Assembly (NCBI GenBank): GCA_030039825.1
Contig: JASHUV010000194.1
Span: forward strand, 1-5,043
Length of the DNA stretch: 5,043 nt
Reading direction: 5' to 3'
DNA from: Thermoplasmata archaeon
GTDB taxonomy: Archaea; Thermoplasmatota; Thermoplasmata; Lutacidiplasmatales; UBA184
In this document: positions 1 to 5,043 of the stretch, piece by piece
Position numbering within the stretch: position 1 is the first letter of the stretch
Layout of the letters: each line of letters begins with the position of its first letter
The notes under the pieces: model-generated
What the model was told of the DNA's origin: nothing
Database searches by the model: none
Seen by the model: only the letters and a program-made list of their open reading frames with translations
Program-made: the position numbers and the translations under genes

Positions 1-374
1 ATTTCGAACAGAAGGTAGTGGTAGGCGTCGGAGTTGGTGGAGAACAGTTGGGTCGTCTTCGAAAGATCCTCCAGTCGGCTCAGAGGGTCATTCCGGTCGG
101 AGAGCCAGCGGGGGAGCCGAATCGCCGTTAGGTAGGTCGCGCCCGCGGGAGGAGGATAGGTGCGCGAGACCCTCCTGATGTATCCTTGGACCGCCTCGCT
201 GGAGGACCGGAGCGTGGCACCAGTCCGGTCCGTGAGCACAAGGAGTGGAAGGAGCGTCGTGGGATAGACAAAGTCCGCCTCGAGCTCGAGGTCGCCCGAC
301 TTCTCGTATGACTGCCGAGCGGATCAGAAGAGAAGGTAGCTCTCAAGCACCCGCGGAATGGGTGGGGCGTGCAT
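1..374 (-). pseudogene. Interrupted hypothetical protein, 5' part only (runs off left edge)
   Basis: An ATG at 374 opens a minus-strand frame that reads 16 codons (ending VLESYLLF), meets a TGA at 326-324, then continues open to the left edge for about 107 codons. The part after the stop looks coding: it has mixed, non-repetitive composition with segments such as ADFVYPTTLLPLLVL, TYLTAIRLPRWLSDRNDPLS and LFSTNSDAYHYLLFE. It has no usable ATG of its own near the stop; the first GTG is about 28 codons in. A single C-to-T change (CGA to TGA, Arg to stop) would explain the break. A GAGGAGGT sequence lies 16 nt upstream of the ATG, and an in-frame TAG further up rules out a longer N-terminus. I do not recognise the family. 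The last visible helix vaguely resembles the stretch before the N-box of GHKL ATPases, but the diagnostic part is outside the window. Alternatives are a sequencing error or a short decoy ORF with the true start elsewhere. This segment has lower GC than the rest of the window. Confidence 0.55.
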
Positions 375-689
375 AGGGGCCGGTTCAGGGACCTCCTCAA
401 CGCCCTATTCACTCGACGGTTTCAACTCGCTGCCGACCCGAAATCCGTTCCGCGGAGGCGAGAGGACTCGGGCGTACCCGGTCGCTACGGGCGCGATACG
501 GCCCCCGATCCGCTTTGAGATCTCGTCCTCCCTCGGTCACTCACCGCGCTGGCCCATGAGCCCGACCCGCCCTATCGCCCCGGGGTGTCCGCGAGGAGGA
601 CGGTTCGGAGGGGACCCTCGTCGCTCCCGGACGAGTCGCCGAGACGTGGTGCCGGCCGCTTCGCGGGCCAGGCGTGGCCCCCGGCCGGA
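375..689. other. Non-coding stretch between the interrupted frame and the CLC gene
   Basis: About 315 bases separate the 5' end of the interrupted left-edge frame from the 3' end of the CLC gene; both genes lie on the minus strand. Open frames here read as Arg/Pro/Gly/Ser-rich low-complexity peptides with no recognisable domain, as expected by chance in GC-rich DNA. Apart from the GAGGAGGT at 391-398 I see no tRNA, no T-rich terminator and no convincing TATA element. It would hold the 3' end of the CLC transcript and any promoter of the left-edge gene. Confidence 0.5.
391..398 (-). promoter_or_regulatory. Possible Shine-Dalgarno site for the interrupted left-edge frame
   Basis: The minus strand reads GAGGAGGT here, a strong match to the 16S anti-Shine-Dalgarno sequence. 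It is 16 nt from the ATG at 374, longer than the usual 5-10 nt, so it supports that start only weakly. Confidence 0.3.
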
Positions 690-2699
690 TCACGGCCCCG
701 GGGGAGGACGGTCCACGGGGTCCCCCGGTCCTCGGGGGAGGGAGGGCCCCTCCCCCCGCCTTCCGCGCGGATCGCGCCGCTGGGCCGGGGCCTTCGGCGC
801 GAAGAAGCCCGGGGCCAGTTGGAGGCGCGGGAAGGAGATCCGCAAGGTCCGGTCCCGCTCCTGCTCCTCCTCGAGGGCGACGACGCGGGCCTCGAAGATG
901 CTCTCCCGGGAGAGGATCCCGACCACCGGCGCCCCGCTCCCGCCGGCCCGCACCGGCAGGGACTGGCGGTCGAGCTCCGCGAGCAGGGCCGCCCCCACCC
1001 GGGTCGGCTGGTCCGGCTCGAGGGTCGGCGAGAGGGGCTCGAGGAGGGCGGCGAGGGGCCGGCCCGGATCTCCCCCGTTGACGAGGTAGGTCGCCACCCC
1101 CTCTTGCGTCACGTACCCCTCGAGCCCGCCGCCGGGGGCGACGACGAGGTAGGCGAGGTGCTTCCCGGCCCGGTCGGGCGCCGCGGCGACGGCCTCGGCG
1201 ACCGTGCCCCCGGCCGGGATCGGCACGAGATCCTTGTGCATCACCGATCGGATCGGGACGACCTCGAGGGGGTCGACGGCGTACTCCCGGGCGGCATGGA
1301 CCCTCCGACGCGCGATCTTCTCGGTCAGGATCGATCGGCGCAGGGTGAAGATGGTCACCCCCTCCGCCGCCAGGCATGCGACGAGGAGGGGAAAGAGCGC
1401 CCCCAGGTTGCCGGTCAGTTCAAGGGCGAAGACCGCGCCCGTGAACGGGACCCGCATCGCCCCGCCGAGGATGGCGCCGAGCGCGATGAGCGCCCAGTAG
1501 GCGGGCGTGGCGATCGGCAGGACGCCTCCGACGAGGCTACCGGTCGCGGCCCCCATCATGAGGAGCGGAGCGAGCACGCCCCCGGAGGTGCCCGAGCCGA
1601 GCGAGGCGCTCCAGACGCTCCCCTTCACCGCGAGCAAGAGGAGGACGGCCGACGCGCCGAGCCCGCCCGCCAGGACGAGACCGATCGTGTTGTACCCGAC
1701 GCCGAGCATCCGGGGGTCGATGAGCCCGCCGACCCCGATCGCGATCCCCCCGATCGCCGGCCACCACATCCAATGAACGGGGAGCCTCCGGAACAGGTCC
1801 TCGAAGAGGTAGACCCCCCGCGTGAGGACCGTCGCCACGACGCCGGCGACCAGCCCGACCAGCGCCGCCGCGAGGATGAGCTCGGTCGAGAGCGACGCCT
1901 GCGCGACATCGGGGAAGAGGACCGAGCGGCCGAGGATCGGCCAGCGCAGGAGCGTCGCCGTCGTGGCCGCCACACCGACCGGCAGGAGGCTCCGGGGCCG
2001 CCACTCGAAGAGGAGCAGCTCGACGGCGATCAGGACCGCCGCGACCGGGGCGTTGAACGTCGCGGCCATCCCGGCCGCGGCGCCCGCGACGAGGAGGGTC
2101 TTCCGCTCCGCGGCGGAGAGATGCAGGAGCTGGCCGATGACCGAACCGAGGGAGCCCCCGGTCATGATGATCGGGCCCTCCGCGCCGAACGGACCCCCCG
2201 AGCCGATGGAGACCGCCGCGGAGACCGGCTTCAGGAGCGTGACGCGCGGCTCCATCCGGCTGCGGTGGACGAGGATCGACTCGAGGGCCTCCGGGATGCC
2301 GTGGCCGCGGATCCGCTCCGAGCCGAACCGGGCCATCGCCCCGACGATGAGCCCCCCGAGGACCGGGATGCCGAGAGCCACGAGCCCGAGGGAGTTGCCG
2401 GCCGGCGAGACGAAGCTCCAGGAGATCCGACCGTAGTAGAACAGGTTCGTCAGGAGCCCGATGAGGCCGAGCAGGAGCGCGGCCGCGAGGGCCCCCAGGA
2501 GGCCGATCGGGACGGCGAGACCGGCGAGATAGGCCGTCCGTCGGTCGACGGTCGTGAAGTCCCCGAGCTCGTGGAACGGCGTGGGGCGCTCGATCGCCGG
2601 GACCGGGGGAACCGGGCCGGCCGAGTCCGGGGCGCCGACGTCTTGGGGTGTTCCGGCGCGGGGAGGGAGGGACGTCGGACCCGCGGGGTCCGGGATCAC
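690..2699 (-). CDS. CLC-family chloride channel/transporter with two CBS domains
   Basis: This 669-aa protein is predicted to move chloride (or a similar anion) across the cytoplasmic membrane, as a channel or exchanger, normally as a homodimer. The CLC signatures appear in order: GHGIPE at 132-137, GAEGP at 172-176 with the gating glutamate at E174, FNAPVAAVLIAVELLLFEW at 215-233, GGVLAP at 373-378 and ELTGN at 427-431. Hydrophobic segments fill about 57-452. Two CBS domains follow at about 481-543 and 548-605; in this family they sit in the cytoplasm and often bind adenine nucleotides. The first 50 residues are Pro-rich and the last 35 or so are Arg/Pro/Gly low complexity. Compared with E. 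coli ClcA, the central serine (S107) is His133, the proton glutamate (E203) is Leu228 and the central tyrosine (Y445) appears to be Leu458, by eye alignment. His at the first position is common in CBS-type bacterial CLCs. The GTG start at 2699 is supported by GGAGGA 9 nt upstream. Family assignment is very secure; channel versus exchanger is not. Confidence 0.96.
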   Translation of the reverse strand: MIPDPAGPTSLPPRAGTPQDVGAPDSAGPVPPVPAIERPTPFHELGDFTTVDRRTAYLAGLAVPIGLLGALAAALLLGLIGLLTNLFYYGRISWSFVSPAGNSLGLVALGIPVLGGLIVGAMARFGSERIRGHGIPEALESILVHRSRMEPRVTLLKPVSAAVSIGSGGPFGAEGPIIMTGGSLGSVIGQLLHLSAAERKTLLVAGAAAGMAATFNAPVAAVLIAVELLLFEWRPRSLLPVGVAATTATLLRWPILGRSVLFPDVAQASLSTELILAAALVGLVAGVVATVLTRGVYLFEDLFRRLPVHWMWWPAIGGIAIGVGGLIDPRMLGVGYNTIGLVLAGGLGASAVLLLLAVKGSVWSASLGSGTSGGVLAPLLMMGAATGSLVGGVLPIATPAYWALIALGAILGGAMRVPFTGAVFALELTGNLGALFPLLVACLAAEGVTIFTLRRSILTEKIARRRVHAAREYAVDPLEVVPIRSVMHKDLVPIPAGGTVAEAVAAAPDRAGKHLAYLVVAPGGGLEGYVTQEGVATYLVNGGDPGRPLAALLEPLSPTLEPDQPTRVGAALLAELDRQSLPVRAGGSGAPVVGILSRESIFEARVVALEEEQERDRTLRISFPRLQLAPGFFAPKAPAQRRDPRGRRGEGPSLPRGPGDPVDRPPPGP

Positions 2700-3344
2700 C
2701 GGTCCCGATCCTCCACGGACGTTCGGGGGACGGCGATGCCCGAAAGGTCCGGGTCCCGCGTCGGGGCGCGAACGACGGGAGCCGAGGGGTGGGAAAGCGC
2801 CGGAAGGGCGGGCAGGAGGTCCGACGGGGGCCCGGGCCCGGCCGGGTCGGAGGGTCGGCCCTCCAAGAGCCGGTATGAGGCCCCGGTGCTTCCGTGGGGG
2901 CGCCGGTAGGACGCGCCGACGACCGGCCGACCCGTCCCCCGGACCGCCCGATCCGATGGGGGACCGGGGGGGCGGACCCCCGGGAGGAGGGCCCGCGCCC
3001 GTCCGGGTCGGAGGGAGACGCCAGGCGTCCGCGTTGCTCGGACCATCGACGGCAGGTCGGGCGTCCCGCGGTCGGGAACCGTCGGGGCGTCCGCCGATCC
3101 TCTTGAGCCGGGTCGCGGCTTGTTGGCCGCCCCTAGAGCTTTCGTACGCCTCCCGGCTGGCCGACCGAGGGTGGCGACCATCGCGAGAGGGGCCGGAGGG
3201 GGCCGGTCGTCAGGGGTGGACCGTCGGCCGCCGACAACGCGCTCCCGGTCGGGTCCGAGGACCCGTCCGGCCCACCCGTTCCCGGCCCCACCGGGGGGCC
3301 CCCGGGGCCGCCCGGGCGGCGCGGCCACGTCGCGGCCGCCGGTC
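2700..3344. other. Divergent, extremely GC-rich spacer between the CLC and HTH genes
   Basis: This 645-bp spacer separates the minus-strand CLC gene from the plus-strand HTH regulator, so both promoters would be expected here. I see no TATA-like AT patch on either strand; at 2941-3000, 51 of 60 bases are G or C. Long open frames exist on both strands, but they read as Arg/Pro/Gly repeats with no domain and I treat them as composition artefacts. Small structures include a 13-bp direct repeat (CCGGGTCGGAGGG at 2842-2854 and 3003-3015), a 12-bp palindrome GGGCCCGGGCCC at 2828-2839, and a 7-bp perfect hairpin (2964-2970 with 2977-2983, 6-nt loop). Each could be chance in such biased DNA. Confidence 0.55.
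2709..2714 (-). promoter_or_regulatory. Shine-Dalgarno site of the CLC gene
   Basis: The minus strand reads GGAGGA, with 9 nt to the GTG at 2699. The spacing is ideal and decides in favour of this GTG start over internal alternatives. Confidence 0.6.
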
Positions 3345-3965
3345 GTGACGTGCCGCTTCCGCCTGGTGCTCCCGGGCTCCTCCTGGCTGGGTCAGTACAC
3401 GCGTCGCCATCCGTCGACCCGGGTCGAGGTCGTCGACCGCCTCGAGCTCGACCGCGGCCTCACCCTCTTCGAGATCCGGGTCCATGGGCCGACCGGGCGG
3501 CCCGTCGGCGAGGAGATCCGGGCCCTTCCCGGGGTACGGACCGTCGAGCCCCTCTTCGTCGGCGAGGGCCTCGAGGTCTGTCGGGTCCACTTCACGGGGC
3601 GGACCCTGATCCCGCTCCTGCGGCGATTCGCGCTCCTCCGCCAGTTCCCCTACTCCGTCCTCGACGGGGTCGCCCGCTGGACCGTCGTGGGGCCCGCCGA
3701 CAAGGTCCGGGCCCTTCGGAGCGCGCTCGAGCGCGAGACGGCGGGTGTGGAGATCGAGTCCGTGGCCGACGCGTCGGTCCCCGCCGTCAGCACGCTGACC
3801 CCTCGGCAGGGCGAGCTCCTCCGGATCGCCCTCGACGAAGGGTACTTCGAGGTCCCCCGGCGGATCACCCTGACCCGGTTGGCGGGCCGGGTCGGGGTCG
3901 CCGTGTCGACCCTCTCGGTCGCCCTGGCCGTGATCGAGCGGAAGGCGGTCGAAGCCCAGCGGTAG
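3345..3965 (+). CDS. Helix-turn-helix transcriptional regulator, bacterio-opsin activator (HTH_10) type
   Basis: This protein of about 206 aa is a predicted cytoplasmic DNA-binding regulator. Residues 151-200 carry the HTH_10 signature of archaeal bacterio-opsin-activator-like proteins: LTPRQGELLRIALDEGYFEV, then PRR, LTRLAGRVGV, AVSTLS and a final IERK. The N-terminal 140 residues form a mixed alpha/beta region with strand-like stretches (CRFRLVLP, RVEVVDRLEL, TLFEIRVHG, RWTVVG) typical of the sensory or dimerising half of archaeal HTH_10 proteins; its ligand is unknown. The start is uncertain. GTG at 3345 gives the usual family length, but it has no Shine-Dalgarno or TATA element. The frame stays open back to a TTG at 3120, but those 75 extra residues are Arg/Pro/Gly-rich and look non-coding. 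The gene lies upstream of and on the same strand as the pilin pair, so control of pilin or surface genes is possible but is inference only. Confidence 0.88.
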   Translation: MTCRFRLVLPGSSWLGQYTRRHPSTRVEVVDRLELDRGLTLFEIRVHGPTGRPVGEEIRALPGVRTVEPLFVGEGLEVCRVHFTGRTLIPLLRRFALLRQFPYSVLDGVARWTVVGPADKVRALRSALERETAGVEIESVADASVPAVSTLTPRQGELLRIALDEGYFEVPRRITLTRLAGRVGVAVSTLSVALAVIERKAVEAQR

Positions 3966-3982
3966 GGCGTGCGCGACGCCCT
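3964..3982 (+). terminator. Stem-loop overlapping the stop codon of the HTH gene
   Basis: AGGGCGT (3964-3970) pairs perfectly with ACGCCCT (3976-3982) around a 5-nt GCGCG loop, and the stem includes the last two bases of the TAG stop. No U-tract follows, so it does not match the usual archaeal U-rich terminator. It may act as a 3'-end stability structure, or be chance in GC-rich DNA. Confidence 0.35.
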
Positions 3983-4009
3983 CCGCGGGCGAGGACGAGG
4001 ACGTGTACA

Positions 4010-4028
4010 GGGGAGGGTAGGGTAGGGG
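4010..4028 (+). other. Compact G-quadruplex motif
   Basis: Four G runs (4010-4013, 4015-4017, 4020-4022, 4025-4028) are separated by loops of only 1, 2 and 2 nt (A, TA, TA). This fits the canonical G3+ quadruplex pattern with very short loops, the type expected to be most stable, and resembles telomere-like GGGTA repeats. It lies 44 bp after the HTH stop codon on the transcribed (RNA-like) strand, where it could affect transcript ends or polymerase passage. The motif is visible; any function is inference. Confidence 0.5.
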
Positions 4029-4211
4029 TCACGGGATTCGACCCTTGGGGGGGTGATCGAGCGCCCGCGGCCCCGGTACGGCGAGCTCGGCCCCCCCGTC
4101 ACGGCCCGGGGCACTCCTCCGTCCCCCGGTCGATCCCCCGGAACCTCGGAAGGCCCGCCGGTCCGGTCGACGATTGCCGTTCCATGAATCGACGGGCCCC
4201 CTCCGCCCTGC

Positions 4212-4227
4212 CAATATGTTGATATAG
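4212..4227 (+). promoter_or_regulatory. TATA-box-like promoter element for the pilin operon
   Basis: CAATATG and GATATAG form an AT-rich island in otherwise GC-rich DNA. It ends about 60 bp upstream of the pilin ATG. If GATATAG (4221-4227) is the TATA box, archaeal spacing puts transcription start near 4250 and leaves a leader of roughly 38 nt. A small hairpin (CTCCT 4245-4249 with AGGAG 4256-4260) would fall around that start. The spacing to a real gene makes this the best promoter candidate in the window. Confidence 0.55.
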
Positions 4228-4273
4228 TCGACCTTAGCAGAAACCTCCTCCGCTCAGGAGTCCCTCCCGAGCC

Positions 4274-4277
4274 GAGG
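4274..4277 (+). promoter_or_regulatory. Weak ribosome binding site of the first pilin gene
   Basis: GAGG lies 10 nt upstream of the ATG at 4288. The match is short but well placed, and supports this start together with the basic residues expected at the head of the signal peptide. Confidence 0.4.
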
Positions 4278-4287
4278 AACAACGAAG

Positions 4288-4881
4288 ATGGGAGCAACGA
4301 GAGCGAGGCTGTGGCGAAAGAAGGCCAAGCGCGGTGTATCGCCGATCATCGCGACGATCCTGCTCGTCGCGATCACGGTGGTGCTCGCCGCGGTGCTGTA
4401 CGTTCTGATCTCTGGCTTGACCAAGGGTCCGGGCAACACGCCGATCGGCAGCGCGCTCGCGGTCTCGAGCGCGACGGCGTCCACGGGCGGGACGGGCGCG
4501 ACCGCGTGGTACAACGAGACGATCTCCATCCAGACCGCGAGCTCGGGCGTGACGGCGAACAGCATCAAGCTGCAGCTCGTGACCTCGGGCGGCCAGATCT
4601 CGGGCACCACGTTCACCGGGACGCTCGTCGATGTGAGCGGCTGCCAGGTGGCGTTCTACCAGGTGGCCAACGGCTGGACCGCGACCCTCGGCACTTACCC
4701 TGCCGGCGTGGCCCACTCGAACCTGTGCGCGTCCCTGACCGCCACCTCCCAGATCTCCAGCGGCGACCAGCTCGTGATCGAGACGACGTCCACGGGCGGA
4801 AGCCTCTCTGGCGCGGGGAACTCGCTGAACATCATCGGGACGGGGTCCTACTCGGGCTCGGTTGCCGCGGCGATCCCGTAG
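4288..4881 (+). CDS. Archaeal type IV pilin (or archaellin-like) subunit
   Basis: This 197-aa precursor is a predicted surface-filament subunit. A basic leader (RLWRKKAKRG, residues 7-16) is followed by VSPIIATILLVAITVVLAAV, the class III signal hallmark of archaeal pilins. A prepilin peptidase (PibD/EppA family) should cut after Gly16, leaving a mature protein of about 181 aa. The hydrophobic stretch at about 17-43 would anchor the subunit in the membrane and then form the filament core. The rest is a Ser/Thr/Gly-rich, beta-rich extracellular head with two cysteines, C119 and C147, a possible disulfide, and one N-glycosylation sequon, N76-E-T. The start is set by the leader and a weak ribosome site. 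The gene follows a TATA-like element and precedes a second pilin by 40 bp, suggesting an operon. Adhesion pilus versus archaellum cannot be decided, since no assembly ATPase or platform gene is in view. Class assignment is secure. Confidence 0.92.
   Translation: MGATRARLWRKKAKRGVSPIIATILLVAITVVLAAVLYVLISGLTKGPGNTPIGSALAVSSATASTGGTGATAWYNETISIQTASSGVTANSIKLQLVTSGGQISGTTFTGTLVDVSGCQVAFYQVANGWTATLGTYPAGVAHSNLCASLTATSQISSGDQLVIETTSTGGSLSGAGNSLNIIGTGSYSGSVAAAIP
4311..4403 (+). repeat. Direct repeat, copy 1 (pilin N-terminal coding)
   Basis: These 93 bp recur at 4951-5043, exactly 640 bp downstream, with three mismatches. Two are synonymous (CGA/AGA for Arg; GTA/GTG for Val) and one changes Lys to Gln just before the cleavage site. 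The last 65 bp (from 4339) are identical. Confidence 0.95.
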
Positions 4882-4907
4882 AATTCGGCGAACGACCAAC
4901 CAACAAC

Positions 4908-4912
4908 AAGGA
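4908..4912 (+). promoter_or_regulatory. Ribosome binding site of the second pilin gene
   Basis: AAGGA lies 9 nt upstream of the ATG at 4922, within an A-rich spacer. It favours ATG 4922 over the in-frame ATG at 4931. No TATA-like element or terminator is seen between the two pilin genes, consistent with co-transcription. Confidence 0.4.
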
Positions 4913-4921
4913 AACAAGAGA

Positions 4922-5043
4922 ATGATCGGAATGCGGAAGCGTGAGACCCGGTGGAGAAAGAAGGCCCAGCGCGGTGTGTCGCCGATCATCGCGACGATCC
5001 TGCTCGTCGCGATCACGGTGGTGCTCGCCGCGGTGCTGTACGT
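4922..5043 (+). CDS. Second type IV pilin subunit, 5' part only (cut by right edge)
   Basis: Only the first 40 codons are in the window. They encode a basic leader (MIGMRKRETRWRKKAQRG) followed by the class III core VSPIIATILLVAITVVLAAV and then LYV, identical to the first pilin from the Arg-Gly cleavage site to the edge. Cleavage is expected after Gly18. The leader before TRWRKKA differs from that of the first pilin, as does the spacer upstream, so this is a separate paralogue and not an assembly duplicate of the whole gene. It starts 40 bp after the first pilin's stop, on the same strand, and probably shares its transcript. The head domain is outside the window, so its relation to the first pilin's head is unknown. 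Confidence 0.9.
   Translation, partial: MIGMRKRETRWRKKAQRGVSPIIATILLVAITVVLAAVLY
4951..5043 (+). repeat. Direct repeat, copy 2 (pilin N-terminal coding, reaches right edge)
   Basis: This is the partner of 4311-4403. Identity is still unbroken at the last base of the window, so the true repeat length is at least 93 bp and may be longer. Confidence 0.95.

Larger units (their letters stand above)
3966..4287. other. Intergenic region between the HTH regulator and the pilin operon
   Basis: This 322-bp region holds the hairpin at the HTH stop, the G-quadruplex motif, and near its right end the TATA-like patch and leader of the first pilin gene. I see no gene in it; open frames crossing it lack domain character. 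The abrupt change from GC-rich sequence to an AT-rich patch at 4213-4226 is what marks a promoter. Confidence 0.6.

Noticed and set aside
324..326. Selenocysteine read-through at the TGA
   Set aside because: No SECIS-like element can be seen and selenocysteine is not expected in this kind of archaeon; a point mutation or sequencing error is simpler.
585..2909. 774-codon open frame on the plus strand across the CLC gene
   Set aside because: It is antisense to a clear CLC-CBS gene and reads as Asp/Glu/Arg/Pro-rich sequence with no domain; a shadow caused by high GC at third positions.
2696..3328. 210-codon minus-strand open frame in the spacer upstream of the CLC gene
   Set aside because: Arg/Pro/Gly-rich low complexity, no recognisable motif, and it overlaps the CLC start and its Shine-Dalgarno site; most likely a chance frame.
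3120..3344. N-terminal extension of the HTH regulator to a TTG at 3120
   Set aside because: The extra 75 residues are Arg/Pro/Gly-rich and unlike the rest of the protein; the 206-aa form matches the normal family length.
4020..4055. tRNA T-arm-like sequence around ATTCGACCC (and its complement GGTCGAATC)
   Set aside because: No matching acceptor, D or anticodon arms could be found on either strand, and the T-loop lacks the standard spacing.
3350..4222. 290-codon plus-strand open frame overlapping the HTH gene
   Set aside because: Different frame of a gene with a clear domain; its translation is Arg/Pro-rich without motifs.
4234..5016. 260-codon minus-strand open frame across both pilins
   Set aside because: Antisense to two clear pilin genes, with composition dictated by them.

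Overview
The window looks like archaeal chromosome, most likely a high-GC member of the Thermoplasmatota. Three signs point there: an archaeal type IV pilin N-terminus (class III signal peptide with an RG|VSPIIATILLVAIT-type core), a transcription factor ending in a bacterio-opsin-activator type helix-turn-helix (HTH_10), and an AT-rich TATA-like patch placed as in archaeal promoters. The lineage is inferred from family resemblance only. Base composition is uneven: 31 of the first 60 bases are G/C, against 51 of 60 at 2941-3000, where long spurious open frames appear on both strands.

Layout. (1) 1-374, minus strand: the 5' part of a reading frame that runs off the left edge and is interrupted by one TGA after 16 codons; probably a pseudogene or a sequencing error. 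(2) 375-689: no supportable gene. (3) 690-2699, minus: a complete CLC-family chloride channel/transporter with two C-terminal CBS domains and a good Shine-Dalgarno site. Several residues central to anion and proton handling in E. coli ClcA are replaced. (4) 2700-3344: a very GC-rich divergent spacer with no recognisable promoter. (5) 3345-3965, plus: a 206-aa HTH_10 regulator, followed by a hairpin that overlaps its stop codon and a compact G-quadruplex motif. (6) 4288-4881, plus: a secreted type IV pilin or archaellin-like protein with its own TATA-like element. (7) 4922-5043, plus: the start of a second pilin, 40 bp downstream, cut by the right edge.

The two pilins share a 93-bp direct repeat with three mismatches and probably form one operon encoding paralogous subunits of a surface filament. 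The HTH_10 gene lies just upstream on the same strand and is a plausible but unproven local regulator. The CLC gene is a divergent housekeeping-type membrane gene with no clear functional tie to the pilins. I found no CRISPR array, insertion sequence, tRNA or rRNA, and no clearly new defence or mobile system. The points most worth a second look are the pilin repeat, the substituted CLC and the interrupted left-edge frame.
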